Source: Ruminococcus sp. (lineage in GTDB: Bacteria > Bacillota > Clostridia > Oscillospirales > Ruminococcaceae). Taken from it: a stretch of DNA of 64,000 nt. The stretch lies in contig JAJPYB010000013.1 of assembly GCA_021205185.1 (NCBI GenBank), positions 1 to 64,000 on the forward strand, given 5' to 3'. How positions within the stretch are numbered: position 1 is the first letter of the stretch; each line of letters opens with the position of its first letter. Positions 6,807 to 15,401 of this stretch are shown here, piece after piece. Below the pieces are notes generated by a model, which ran no database searches, was not told the DNA's origin, and saw only the letters and a program-made list of their open reading frames with translations. The position numbers and the translations under genes were made by a program.

Positions 6807-9716
6807 ATGCCAAAAAATAAGAAAAAGCACTCCTCAATGTCCTTCCTGACAGCGCTTGGACTTTCCGCCAACAATCTGCGAACCAAAAAGGGAAGAACTA
6901 TTATGACTTCCTTCGCGGGAAGCATTGGTATTATTGGTATTGCGCTGATTCTTGCGCTTTCAAGCGGCGTTAATGAATACATTCAGTCGATTGAAGAGGA
7001 TACGCTTTCTGAGTACCCTTTACAGATTACAAATTCTGAGTTTGACCTTACATCGCTGATGGCGGCAATGTCCTCAACTGTTGGAGATTCAGGTTCAGAC
7101 GATGCTGAAATCTCAGTAACAGAAATCGTGTCTACACTATTTTCCGAGATGAATTCAAACGACCTTGCTTCCTTAAAAGAGTATATAGACAGCGGCGAAA
7201 GCGACCTTGAAAGCTATTCCACCGCCGTTGAGTATGTCTACGACCTGGAGCCTGAAATTTATCTTGAGTCAGACGATTCAGTTCGCAAGGTCAACCCCGA
7301 CACAACTTTAAGCTCTGCCAGTGGAAATTCTATGCTGACAACTATGATGTCATCCTATGGTATCACTTCGTTTTACGCAATGCCAGACAGTGAAGCGCTT
7401 TATAAGAACAAATATGAGGTAAAGGCTGGACGCTGGCCGAAAAACTACAATGAGTGCGTGCTTGTGCTTACATCTGACGGAAGTATAAGCGACTATATGC
7501 TTTACGCTTTAGGTTTAAGAGATTATTCAGAGCTTGAAGCCATACTTAACGATTATTTAAACGAAGAAAGTACGACCTCGTACCAGAACAGCGACAGCTA
7601 TTCTTACGAAGACGTTCTCGGCACAACCTACAAGGTAGTCTGTGCCGCAGATTATTACGCTTACGACAGCGAGTATGACGTCTGGGTTGATAAAACTGAA
7701 AACACAGATTATTTAAACGAGCTGGTTGAAAACGGCGAGGACCTGACGATTGTCGGCGTCGTTCAGCCGACAGAGGACTCTGCTTCAACGCTTTCGACTG
7801 GTATCAACTATTCCTCCTCGCTGATTACTCATATGGCGGAGCTTTCAGCAAAAAGCGATGTCGTAAAGGCACAGCTTGCAACGCCCGACGTAAATATTTT
7901 TACAGGAGAAGCGTTTGGCGAGAGCGATAACAGCTTTAGCCTGGATTCGCTGTTCTCGTTAGACGAAGAAGCGCTTGCAGAATTGTTCGACTTCGATTCG
8001 TTGAGTTTAGATTCGTCAGAGCTTGATATGTCCTCGCTTAGCATTGATACAGACTCTCTTCTTTCAGGACTGGATACAGCTGACCTGTCGATTGACACCG
8101 ACTTTTTAGAGGACTATTTGTCTGATTACGAGATAGATACAAGTTCGCTTGACCTTTCAGAAATGGATTCAATTTCAATTGACCTCTCCGAGCTTGATTT
8201 AAGCGGAGTTCTTGACAGTATAACCGCAGATATTTCCGAAGACGCAGTTTCCACGCTGCTCAATAATCTGCTTGCCGGCTATCAGTCCTATTCTGAAACC
8301 GCTGGCATTTCATACACCGATTTGAGCGAGGATTTTTCCAATTATTTACAAAGCGATGAAGCACAACAAATTATCGTCGATTTTCTGAGCAGTCATATTT
8401 CAGTCGGAGATTTTTCTGTTTCCTCTGAAGGGTTATCCGATGCGATAGCTTCGGTAATTCCCGAGGACGAGGAAATAACCTCAGCAGATATCGAAGAGGT
8501 TACTACCGCTGTGACGGCATATATAAATGAGAATGCTGAAATTTCTGTCAATATAAGCGATGAAGATTTAGCGGCCCTTTCATCTACTCTTGTTTCTGGA
8601 TATTCAGCTTCTGCTACAATAGATTTAAACGCAATAAGCGAGAGCTTCAGCGATTATCTTAGCTCAGATGCTGCTATGCAAATTTTATCGGATGGTCTTG
8701 CTGAAATGCTTGACTGGGATTCATTGCAAAGCCAGCTTAATTCAGCGGTTGAAAGCTATTTGCAGGAAATGATGTCCTCGGTAGTTTCGTCTTATATTGA
8801 TGCCGTTGAAGCACAGCTTTTAAGCCTTACGGAACAAATGCAAGCGGAGCTTACATCAGCTCTCACCACAGAAATTTCCACACAGCTTAACAGCATTATG
8901 GAATCGTCGGTCGACGACCTGATGAGCCAGATTTCAGAGCAGCTGTCGACCGAAATGGAGTCTTTATTTGAAAGCTCAATAAGCAATTTGCTGACGGCTG
9001 ACAGTAGCTCGATACTTGAAGCCTTCGGACTTGAGATGGATGCTGACGAGCTGTCCGAGCTGCTCCTTTCTATGAGCATTTCAGTAAGCACAGATTACGA
9101 AAGCAATCTTGAAACGCTGGGGTATATAGATTTTGACACGCCAACAGAGATTGACATTTATCCTATAGACTTTGAAGCTAAAGATATGATAGTAGAAATT
9201 CTTGACGACTACAACAATCAAATGGAAGAATCGGGAGAAACAGAAAAGGTTATTACCTATACCGATTTAGTCGGTACAATGATGTCGTCTGTGACAACTA
9301 TTATCAATGTCGTCACTTATGTCCTTATTGCCTTTGTAGCGATTTCACTTGTCGTTTCTTGTATTATGATTTCCATTATTACGCAAATTTCCGTAATGGA
9401 GCGAACCAAGGAGATTGGTATTCTGCGAGCAATTGGCGCTTCAAAGCGAAATATCTCAGAGGTGTTTAACGCCGAAACCTTTATTATCGGCATAAGCTCA
9501 GGACTTATTGGAGTTGTAATTTCAAAGCTTCTGATTATACCGATAAATGTGTTGATTCATTGGCTTGCCGGTTCGACAAACGTCAATGCTGTTTTGCCCT
9601 GGAGCTACGCTTTTATTCTGGTAATTATCAGTGTCGTAATTACAGTTCTGAGCGGACTTCTCCCTGCAAGAAAAGCTGCAAAAATGAATCCTGTTACAGC
9701 ATTGCGAACCGAGTAA
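6807..9716 (+). CDS. FtsX/MacB-like ABC permease with giant acidic extracellular domain
   Basis: Membrane permease of 969 aa, about twice the usual size. A basic N-terminus is followed by one membrane segment (about 33-53). An extracellular region of about 760 residues follows, then three membrane segments near 820-845, 875-905 and 930-955. The C-terminal part has the FtsX hallmarks SVMERTKEIGILRAIGASKRNI and the ending LLPARKAAKMNPVTALRTE. Residues about 374-470 are a low-complexity Leu/Ser/Asp tract with a recurring (L/I)(D/S)(L/T)S(S/E)LD rhythm, and 480-765 is Ser/Glu-rich and largely helical. The gene starts 8 bases after AAGGAGGGG and is translationally linked to the ATPase. It may act as a wall-facing exporter or signalling transporter; cargo unknown. 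Confidence 0.9.
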   Translation: MPKNKKKHSSMSFLTALGLSANNLRTKKGRTIMTSFAGSIGIIGIALILALSSGVNEYIQSIEEDTLSEYPLQITNSEFDLTSLMAAMSSTVGDSGSDDAEISVTEIVSTLFSEMNSNDLASLKEYIDSGESDLESYSTAVEYVYDLEPEIYLESDDSVRKVNPDTTLSSASGNSMLTTMMSSYGITSFYAMPDSEALYKNKYEVKAGRWPKNYNECVLVLTSDGSISDYMLYALGLRDYSELEAILNDYLNEESTTSYQNSDSYSYEDVLGTTYKVVCAADYYAYDSEYDVWVDKTENTDYLNELVENGEDLTIVGVVQPTEDSASTLSTGINYSSSLITHMAELSAKSDVVKAQLATPDVNIFTGEAFGESDNSFSLDSLFSLDEEALAELFDFDSLSLDSSELDMSSLSIDTDSLLSGLDTADLSIDTDFLEDYLSDYEIDTSSLDLSEMDSISIDLSELDLSGVLDSITADISEDAVSTLLNNLLAGYQSYSETAGISYTDLSEDFSNYLQSDEAQQIIVDFLSSHISVGDFSVSSEGLSDAIASVIPEDEEITSADIEEVTTAVTAYINENAEISVNISDEDLAALSSTLVSGYSASATIDLNAISESFSDYLSSDAAMQILSDGLAEMLDWDSLQSQLNSAVESYLQEMMSSVVSSYIDAVEAQLLSLTEQMQAELTSALTTEISTQLNSIMESSVDDLMSQISEQLSTEMESLFESSISNLLTADSSSILEAFGLEMDADELSELLLSMSISVSTDYESNLETLGYIDFDTPTEIDIYPIDFEAKDMIVEILDDYNNQMEESGETEKVITYTDLVGTMMSSVTTIINVVTYVLIAFVAISLVVSCIMISIITQISVMERTKEIGILRAIGASKRNISEVFNAETFIIGISSGLIGVVISKLLIIPINVLIHWLAGSTNVNAVLPWSYAFILVIISVVITVLSGLLPARKAAKMNPVTALRTE

Positions 9717-9734
9717 AAATCCCGTCTAAAATAA

Positions 9735-9771
9735 AACCCCTCAAACGACCAATCTCGCTTGCGGGGGTTTA
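9735..9771. terminator. Bidirectional terminator
   Basis: AAAACCCC and GGGGGTTT arms with an inner partly paired CAA-CG / CG-TTG segment. Located between the convergent permease and cytidylyltransferase genes. Confidence 0.7.
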
Positions 9772-9786
9772 AATCTGCCTGTATTT

Positions 9787-10506
9787 TTACTTTTCCAGCT
9801 CAGCCTTTTTTCTTAGCCACTTAACATACCCTTCTGCGAACGCTATATCGCTTTGGTAGGTAAGCTTTATGTTTGCCATATCGCCTGAAACGGTGTAAAC
9901 CTTTTCGCCAGCAAGCGTAAATAACCGAGTGCAGTCTGTAGCAAGCTCCTTTTGCTCATCAGTGAGGGAGCTGTAAATCTCCTCAAATCTTAACGCTTTA
10001 AAGGTCTGCGGAGTTTGTACCAATTGCATTTTGCTTCTGTCAAAAATTTCTTCTACCTCTTCTCCGCCCATAACAATTGTGTCTGTCGCTGGTATTGCCG
10101 TCGTGCAGGTGCCTGAAGACGTACAAACTTCAAGGTTTTCTTCTATTATTCTCCTTGTGACAAATGGCCGAACGCTGTCGTGTGTAAGGAGTATAGTCGA
10201 TGCGTCAAGCTCGCCCTGCTCACGCAAAAAGCTTATAGCTTTTAAAATCGTGTCGTTTCTGGTTTTGCCGCCCGAAATTACCGTAACGCCCGAAATTTCG
10301 TACTCTTTTAGCAATTCGGTTGTATATTTCACATAGTCAATCGGCACAAGCGCTAAAATCCTGTCGAAATCGCAAGCTGTAAACTGCCTTAGCGTATGAA
10401 TTATAATAGGCTCGCCGCCAATCTTTATATACTGCTTTGGAAGGCTAGCTCCCATTCTGCTGCCGCTTCCTCCTGCGGCGATAACCGCTACTCTGTTGTT
10501 TTTCAA
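9787..10506 (-). CDS. IspD/TarI-family cytidylyltransferase
   Basis: Transfers CMP from CTP to a sugar- or polyol-phosphate. The N-terminal AAGGSGSRMG and PKQY are the CTP-binding signature. Other residues (GGKTRNDTI, THDSVRPFVTRRIIEEN, QTPQTF, NIKLT) look more like D-ribitol-5-phosphate cytidylyltransferase (TarI) than MEP cytidylyltransferase (IspD), whose usual text is HDAARP. The chosen start is TTG 10506, preceded by GGAAGTGAT; the longer frame from ATG 10521 begins inside that site. A second family member lies in the polymer locus at 26224. Which of them, if either, is the real IspD cannot be settled from sequence alone. Confidence 0.8.
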   Translation of the reverse strand: MKNNRVAVIAAGGSGSRMGASLPKQYIKIGGEPIIIHTLRQFTACDFDRILALVPIDYVKYTTELLKEYEISGVTVISGGKTRNDTILKAISFLREQGELDASTILLTHDSVRPFVTRRIIEENLEVCTSSGTCTTAIPATDTIVMGGEEVEEIFDRSKMQLVQTPQTFKALRFEEIYSSLTDEQKELATDCTRLFTLAGEKVYTVSGDMANIKLTYQSDIAFAEGYVKWLRKKAELEK

Positions 10507-10608
10507 AAATATCACTTCCATGTTTTAGCTTGCCTTAATTATACAATAGCTCCGCCGTCCTTGTCAAATACTACTCAAACTTTTTACAATATTTTTTACA
10601 AGTAATAG

Positions 10609-10659
10609 TTGACAAAATTATTTTGAAGTGATATACTATTTTTGTGAGAATATCACAAA
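10609..10659 (+). promoter_or_regulatory. Aquaporin promoter with palindromic operator at the start site
   Basis: TTGACA (10609-10614), 17-bp spacer, TATACT (10632-10637). A perfect inverted repeat TTTGTGA-GAATA-TCACAAA lies at 10641-10659, covering the expected transcription start. A second small hairpin TGGGG-ATTA-CCCCA follows at 10665-10678, before the AGGAGGG site. Confidence 0.75.
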
Positions 10660-10702
10660 ATCTATGGGGATTACCCCAATATACTATCTAGGAGGGCATA
10701 TT

Positions 10703-11383
10703 ATGGAAAGATTTAAAAAGTACCTTGCCGAATTTATAGGTACCTGCGTTTTGGTAACATTTGGCTGCGGAACGGCAGTAGCAGTCGGCTGTTCAAGTGA
10801 GATTGGCTGCGGTTATATTTTAACTGCTCTTGCATTCGGACTTGTCATTGTTGCAATGGCTTACAGCATCGGAAACATTTCAGGCTGTCATGTAAACCCT
10901 GCTGTTTCACTTGCAATGCTTATCAGAGGTCAGCTTTCAGTTACTGACTTTATCGGCTACGTTGTTGCACAATGTGCAGGCTCAGCGCTCGGCTGCGTAA
11001 TTTTAGGTATCGTTTTCGGCTTCGATTGCGGCTTCGGCGCAAATCAGGTTCAGTCTACTTGGGAAAACGGATCTGTTGGCGGCGCACTGTTTGTTGAAAT
11101 TGTGCTGACGTTTGTATTTGTACTTGCTATTGTCGGCGTTACAAGCAAGACTGAAAACACAGCAGTAACCGGTATCGTAATCGGCTTGACATTAACGCTT
11201 GTACATATTCTTGGAATTGCCCTCACGGGAACTTCAGTTAACCCTGCAAGAAGCTTAATGCCTGCAATTTTTGCTGGCGGAGATGCTCTTTCACAGCTTT
11301 GGGTATTCATAGTTGGACCACTCGTTGGTGGAGCGCTTGCAGCATTGGTTTATATGTTCCTTGAGCATAAAAAGGCTAAGTAA
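10703..11383 (+). CDS. aqpZ: Aquaporin (MIP family, water-channel type)
   Basis: Channel of 226 aa with six membrane spans and two half-helices carrying NPA motifs at 65-67 and 180-182. The selectivity-filter positions can be read by their spacing to the NPA motifs: Phe45, His168, Thr177 and Arg183, the same set as AqpZ, which indicates a water-selective channel rather than a glycerol facilitator. The start at ATG 10703 follows AGGAGGG; an upstream in-frame extension has no such site. The gene is monocistronic, with its own promoter, a palindrome at the start site and a terminator downstream. It is expected to act in rapid osmotic water flow. Confidence 0.92.
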   Translation: MERFKKYLAEFIGTCVLVTFGCGTAVAVGCSSEIGCGYILTALAFGLVIVAMAYSIGNISGCHVNPAVSLAMLIRGQLSVTDFIGYVVAQCAGSALGCVILGIVFGFDCGFGANQVQSTWENGSVGGALFVEIVLTFVFVLAIVGVTSKTENTAVTGIVIGLTLTLVHILGIALTGTSVNPARSLMPAIFAGGDALSQLWVFIVGPLVGGALAALVYMFLEHKKAK

Positions 11384-11409
11384 TTTAGTAATCAAGAGTA
11401 AATAAATAA

Positions 11410-11441
11410 AACCGCTGGGATTTTCTCTCAGCGGTTTTTCT
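11410..11441. terminator. Bidirectional terminator
   Basis: AAACCGCTGGGA / TCTCAGCGGTTT stem followed by T5 on the plus strand, with a T-rich stretch on the other side. It ends both the aquaporin gene and the phage-like operon. Confidence 0.85.
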
Positions 11442-11461
11442 TGTGCTTGTGTTTTCTGTTG

Positions 11462-12421
11462 TCAGCTTATAGATATATCGCCTGAATAGCTGTCAAAGTA
11501 TGTGTAAAGGCGTGTTACTATTCCGTTTTGGTTTGCAGAAATGTGAATCCTGTGAATGCGTTTAAGTCTTATGAAGCTGCTACCGTCGACCTGCACGGTA
11601 AACTTATCAAACAAGTCCTCTCCGCTATAGCCGAGAACCTTAACTGCCTTGTAGCTTGTCGCCCTGTTTGAATATTTAACACGCTTTTCAAGCGCCGCTT
11701 CAGGCTCGCTCAGCCATTGACTGTCGTAGTTGATTTTCTTTTCTCGGATAATATCACGCTCGGTAGCGTAAGTGTTTTCAAGCTCGTACGTTTCGTAGCT
11801 TTCGTCAAAATCCTTCATATTGATTTTTGAAATCAGATTAGAAAGATTAGTTCCGTAAGAGGTGGTTAAAACCTCGCTTGAATAGGAGAAGATAGAATAG
11901 CCGGAATCGGGCGGCGTTACTCTTACAGTATTTGCTCCTCGGATAAAGGGATAGCTGTCATACGCTTTTATCGAGTATGCAACGATAGCGTCCCAAAGGG
12001 TGTCCTTGTCAAGAATATAAACGTAGTTTACAGTATCCGTGTCAGCTTCACAGCTTATATTCGGAAGCGTTATGTTTGAAGTCAGTATGTCCTCAAGGTT
12101 TACATCGCTGTTGATTTTAGGAATTGGTTGGTTTACACCGAGTGCCGCCGTATAGCTCTTTGAGTAAATGGAAATTTGAAATCTGCCGTCTGCTTGACGC
12201 TCAGCTTCAAGGCTGTAAATAGGGCCGTCGTGAATAATCTTGCTGTTTATGATAAGCGTTATCTCGTTTGAATCGCTAAGAGCAGTATCGCTTAAAAGGG
12301 TAATGCTAAGCGTCGAATAGGGAGTATACCATTCCTTGTTAAAGCTAAGCGACACAACGTCCTGGCAGGTAATAGAGCTGCCTGATGAAGCTTCAATAAT
12401 AGTTGCCGTTATATTACTCAT
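11462..12421 (-). CDS. Phage baseplate-hub-like protein (XkdQ/gpD type, tentative)
   Basis: 319 aa, last gene of the phage module. Beta-rich in pattern, with an opening domain of strands (about 1-100), a middle domain around DTLWDAIVAYSIKAYDSYPF and a closing strand RIHISANQNGIVTRLYTYFD. Size, position after small tail genes and general layout fit the hub or late-control protein family that caps a tail tube. I could not identify a diagnostic motif, so the assignment rests on context and fold impression. Its ATG overlaps the stop of the preceding gene by 8 bp. Confidence 0.5.
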   Translation of the reverse strand: MSNITATIIEASSGSSITCQDVVSLSFNKEWYTPYSTLSITLLSDTALSDSNEITLIINSKIIHDGPIYSLEAERQADGRFQISIYSKSYTAALGVNQPIPKINSDVNLEDILTSNITLPNISCEADTDTVNYVYILDKDTLWDAIVAYSIKAYDSYPFIRGANTVRVTPPDSGYSIFSYSSEVLTTSYGTNLSNLISKINMKDFDESYETYELENTYATERDIIREKKINYDSQWLSEPEAALEKRVKYSNRATSYKAVKVLGYSGEDLFDKFTVQVDGSSFIRLKRIHRIHISANQNGIVTRLYTYFDSYSGDISIS

Positions 12422-12761
12422 CGTTTACATACAGCTCGATATTTATACTACCAAGCTTTTCCCCCGAATTTAAATTTATCTCAAAGTCATAGATATGAGC
12501 GTTTGAATATTCCTTGTCGTTGATGCAAACGGTTTTAACAGACGTCAGGCTTTCTTCAAGCAGGTCTGACAGGTATTCGTAGTCCTCGCTTAAAAGTTTT
12601 CCGCTAAGAGAGATAAACTTTCTTGCCGCTCCCATATTTCGTGTGACAACGCCATTTGAAGCGGTCGTTATGTGCGAAAGCTTAGCGCTTCTTTTTATAA
12701 CCGCCTTTTCACAAGGAATTTCTATATCGTCAATCAAAACAGAAATTCTGTATTTCTCCAT
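12414..12761 (-). CDS. Small phage tail-type protein
   Basis: 115 aa from ATG 12761, which follows GGAGGAGACAACAT; the frame is open further upstream but inside the neighbour. The start overlaps the stop of the preceding gene by one base (TAATG). The sequence is beta-rich with an early MEKYRISVLIDDIEIP segment. Position between a minor tail-type protein and the hub-like protein suggests a tail-completion or tube-initiator role. No family recognised. Confidence 0.6.
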   Translation of the reverse strand: MEKYRISVLIDDIEIPCEKAVIKRSAKLSHITTASNGVVTRNMGAARKFISLSGKLLSEDYEYLSDLLEESLTSVKTVCINDKEYSNAHIYDFEINLNSGEKLGSINIELYVNDE

Positions 12762-13162
12762 TATGTTGTCTCCTCCAATAGATAAGATATTTTTGCAGTC
12801 AATCCGCCCTGCAGGCATTTGTAGCTGGTAGAATAGCTTATCGGCGACAGGCTTAGATTTACAATATTCAGGCTTTCTCCTTCGTAAAGCAATTGCAAAA
12901 TGCTGTCAAGCTGTGTCTGAACGTCAGCTGCGCCCTCGCTCGGTAAAAAATAAAGGTCAATTTTTATCTTCGCTTCATACCCTTCAAAGTATACGCCGCC
13001 GCTTGAAATACCTCTGCCGACAGGGCTTGCCGACTGACTGCTTACAACCGCAAATTTTGTGTTTTTATGAGCTTCATACTTCACATCTGCAAAGGAATAG
13101 TAGCAGGTAAAGTCAAAGCCTTTGAGAATGCTTGAAAGCTCAGTATATACGCTTGATAGCAA
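12761..13162 (-). CDS. Putative phage tail-completion/minor tail protein
   Basis: 133 aa. The start is TTG at 13162, six bases after GGGAGG. The layout (N-terminal helix LSSVYTELSSILKGF, a mixed core, strand-rich C-terminus) and position two genes after the capsid fit the small neck or tail-terminator proteins of siphophages and myophages. No diagnostic motif was seen, so the role is inferred from gene order. Confidence 0.6.
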   Translation of the reverse strand: MLSSVYTELSSILKGFDFTCYYSFADVKYEAHKNTKFAVVSSQSASPVGRGISSGGVYFEGYEAKIKIDLYFLPSEGAADVQTQLDSILQLLYEGESLNIVNLSLSPISYSTSYKCLQGGLTAKISYLLEETT

Positions 13163-13180
13163 AAAATTCCTCCCTTCAGC

Positions 13181-13549
13181 TTATACGTTGACAAACAAAA
13201 AATCGTCGTCAATCAAAAGGTGTCTTACATTTTTCAAAGCAAGATTCATCATAAGCTCTGCGGACTTTATTCTGAGGTCGTTTTCGCTGCCTGAGATGTA
13301 TTTGCCATTGTCGGAAAGATAGCGGCTTTCCCGTGAGTAAACGACTGTGTTGTAGCTGTAAAACGCAACGCACGCCGTAGCGTATTCAAGCTCAGATATT
13401 TCCTCGTCGGTATATTCGTCGTCCTCCTTTATAAGTCGGTTTGAAATATAATAATAAGAGTAAGTGACAATGTCAATGAAGCTTGAGCGCTCCGATGATA
13501 GAGCGCCCGAAAGCTTGCAAAAGACCGAAACTATATTTTCGAGGTCCAT
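13181..13549 (-). CDS. Putative head-tail connector protein
   Basis: 122 aa, largely helical, acidic and tyrosine-rich (a YSYYYISN stretch near residue 30). It lies directly after the major capsid gene, the usual position of gp6-like head-tail adaptors. The start ATG 13549 follows AGGAGAATT with an 11-bp gap from the capsid stop. The role is inferred from order and helical make-up. Confidence 0.6.
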   Translation of the reverse strand: MDLENIVSVFCKLSGALSSERSSFIDIVTYSYYYISNRLIKEDDEYTDEEISELEYATACVAFYSYNTVVYSRESRYLSDNGKYISGSENDLRIKSAELMMNLALKNVRHLLIDDDFLFVNV

Positions 13550-13560
13550 TTTAATTCTCC

Positions 13561-14535
13561 TTATGACAATGTAAGCTTGATAATTGCTGACGGATTTATC
13601 TTGCTGATTCCCATTGAAACGGAAGCGGCAATCTGATCAAACTGCAGTATAATAAGCTTTCCTGTTTCAACGGTCATATCACCGCTTTGAACAAGCTCGT
13701 AGCAGTACTTGCTTGAAAGTCCGTAGTAGCTAGGAGTTGAAAGTCCTGCAACAGGAATAATTGTCACACCGAAAGGCGTCTTGACGCTTGAGCCGTTGGT
13801 GCTGACGCCTGTTGAAACCTGATTCTTAATCTCGTCGAACTCTAAGATCTTTGCATACATAGTCTTTGAGCAGAGAATAGTGTCCATCTCAAAATCCTCC
13901 ATTGACGTCCAGAAATCAATGAGAGATGAGTATGAAAAGTCTGCTTCCGCAACGTTTGTAGTTGTTGTAGAAATCTCGCCGATTGGAGGAAGAAGCTGTG
14001 CGTTAATGCTGTTGGCGATAGTCATACCAAGCTGCTTTAAAATAACCGCAAAGGTATCAATTCTCTTTTGCCTGATTGATTCGTATGAAATCTTAAGAGC
14101 CTTAGCGTACTTGCTTACGCTTGAGTTGCTGGTAGTGATAGTAATTGCTCCCATTTCGCCGCCTTCAGCTACAGCGCAATCCTCGCCGTCGTCCTCAACT
14201 GTCAGAATACCGTAGTAGTTGTCGTCAACCGTAATCATTGAAGCTGCAGCGTCGCCGAGAATAAATGCGTCGTCAAAGCCGAGCTTGATCTGTCTGCGAA
14301 TAAATTCCGGGAACAAAACGGCCGACTCGCTGGTAGTGAAAAACTTTGATACGTTGTCACAATCGTTTCCGCTGATTTTTATGTCAAATCTCTTGAGCTG
14401 TCTTTCAAAAGCGTCAAGTCCGTTAAGCGGTGTGTCAGCGTATTCCTCGTCAGGGTCTAGGTCTGAAAGAACGGAAGAAAAGCTCTTTCCTGAAATGTTA
14501 TACATAGTCTTGTCTAGTTTAATATCGTTGTACAT
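13561..14535 (-). CDS. Putative phage major capsid protein
   Basis: 324 aa. Position right after the prohead protease, size and motif-like features such as GAITITTSNSSVSKYAKALKISYE and the conserved style of FDEIKNQVST ... PFGVTIIPV ... ILQFDQIAASVSMG fit an HK97-fold capsid subunit. The N-terminal 100 residues may be the delta domain removed by the protease. The start ATG 14535 has GGAGATTATTT ahead of it. The frame is intact, so capsids could still be made if the operon is expressed. Confidence 0.75.
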   Translation of the reverse strand: MYNDIKLDKTMYNISGKSFSSVLSDLDPDEEYADTPLNGLDAFERQLKRFDIKISGNDCDNVSKFFTTSESAVLFPEFIRRQIKLGFDDAFILGDAAASMITVDDNYYGILTVEDDGEDCAVAEGGEMGAITITTSNSSVSKYAKALKISYESIRQKRIDTFAVILKQLGMTIANSINAQLLPPIGEISTTTTNVAEADFSYSSLIDFWTSMEDFEMDTILCSKTMYAKILEFDEIKNQVSTGVSTNGSSVKTPFGVTIIPVAGLSTPSYYGLSSKYCYELVQSGDMTVETGKLIILQFDQIAASVSMGISKINPSAIIKLTLS

Positions 14536-14549
14536 AAATAATCTCCTTT

Positions 14550-15401
14550 TTACATTTTAAAATTTTGTATTGAGCTGTCGAGCTTCTTGCTATCACGCAA
14601 AATCTCGTCTAAAAATTTTATACCTCTTTGCTTGCTTCTTATCTCCTCGCAGGTGTCTCTCAGCTCGTCGTATGAAAGCCTGTCGCAAAGCTTTTCTATA
14701 ACGCTTCGTGAAACGTCAGGCATTTCAAGCAAAAGTGTGCTGAGCGCAATTTGCTTGAGCGTTTTGTCAGAATTGCTTTCGCTGTCTGTCTTTGCTTCGC
14801 CGTCAACGGACGCTTTGCTGCAATATTTCTTGGCAACTCCTGCTCTTGGCTGCACTGGAATCGCCACGAAAGAGAATTCATAAGCGTCGTAAGCGTTGTC
14901 AAGAATGTGACAGCATTTCTTGCCGTTATAAATCTTGCCGTTTATGTGCGAGCATGACTTAGCGTTCTGGTTTTTGCCGCAAATGCTGCAAAGCCTGTCC
15001 TTTACCGCACAGCTTACAGAAACCTCCTTTTTAATGCCGCCGTCAATTTCCTTGATAAGGTCGGTATTTTTTTCCGTTCTTATCATATAAGCGTAGCCTG
15101 AAAGGTAGGTGTAATCCTCGCCGGCGCTTGTTTTTTTGCTGCTGTCTGTCACAACTTCAGTCTGATATATCCTCGCCGTTTGATTTTCGCCCTTTGGGTT
15201 GTGATCGAAAATTCCTGTCTTGCCGACAAAAAGGGATGCAAGCTGCTTTAAAGCTTTAATCGAAAACCTTTCGCCGTCTCTGTCAACTTCATTATCGCAA
15301 AGCACAATAGGGAAGGCGTAAAGCTCGTCGACGGAAAATTTTCGACGGGTTAGCTTATTTATCTTATCAAGCTGCTCATCGTCAAGTGTAAAGTTATCCA
15401 T
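14550..15401 (-). CDS. Putative phage prohead protease with Cys/His-rich insertion
   Basis: 283 aa. The pattern of an S78-like prohead protease is visible: a His in GKTGIFDHNPKG (about residue 82) and a Ser in KKEVSVSC (about 128), followed by the strand EFSFVAIPVQPRAGVA. Between these lies an unusual Cys/His-rich loop (about 135-165) with CSICG, CSH and CCH, which could bind a metal. The C-terminal 80 residues are helical and may act as scaffold. Its start overlaps the portal stop by 8 bp, consistent with coupled phage translation. Confidence 0.75.
   Translation of the reverse strand: MDNFTLDDEQLDKINKLTRRKFSVDELYAFPIVLCDNEVDRDGERFSIKALKQLASLFVGKTGIFDHNPKGENQTARIYQTEVVTDSSKKTSAGEDYTYLSGYAYMIRTEKNTDLIKEIDGGIKKEVSVSCAVKDRLCSICGKNQNAKSCSHINGKIYNGKKCCHILDNAYDAYEFSFVAIPVQPRAGVAKKYCSKASVDGEAKTDSESNSDKTLKQIALSTLLLEMPDVSRSVIEKLCDRLSYDELRDTCEEIRSKQRGIKFLDEILRDSKKLDSSIQNFKM

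Noticed and set aside
9787-10506. Firm assignment as ispD of the isoprenoid pathway
   Set aside because: Several motifs are closer to TarI (HDSVRP, GGKTRNDTI), and a second family member exists in the window. I kept the family-level call.
10609-10703. CRP-type site at the aquaporin promoter
   Set aside because: The inner spacing is TGTGA-N5-TCACA rather than N6, and the site covers the start point, so it is reported only as an unassigned palindrome.
12913-14883. Plus-strand open frames through the phage module (for example 13880-14215 and 14219-14560)
   Set aside because: They are antisense to clear phage genes, lack ribosome binding sites and show no family features.
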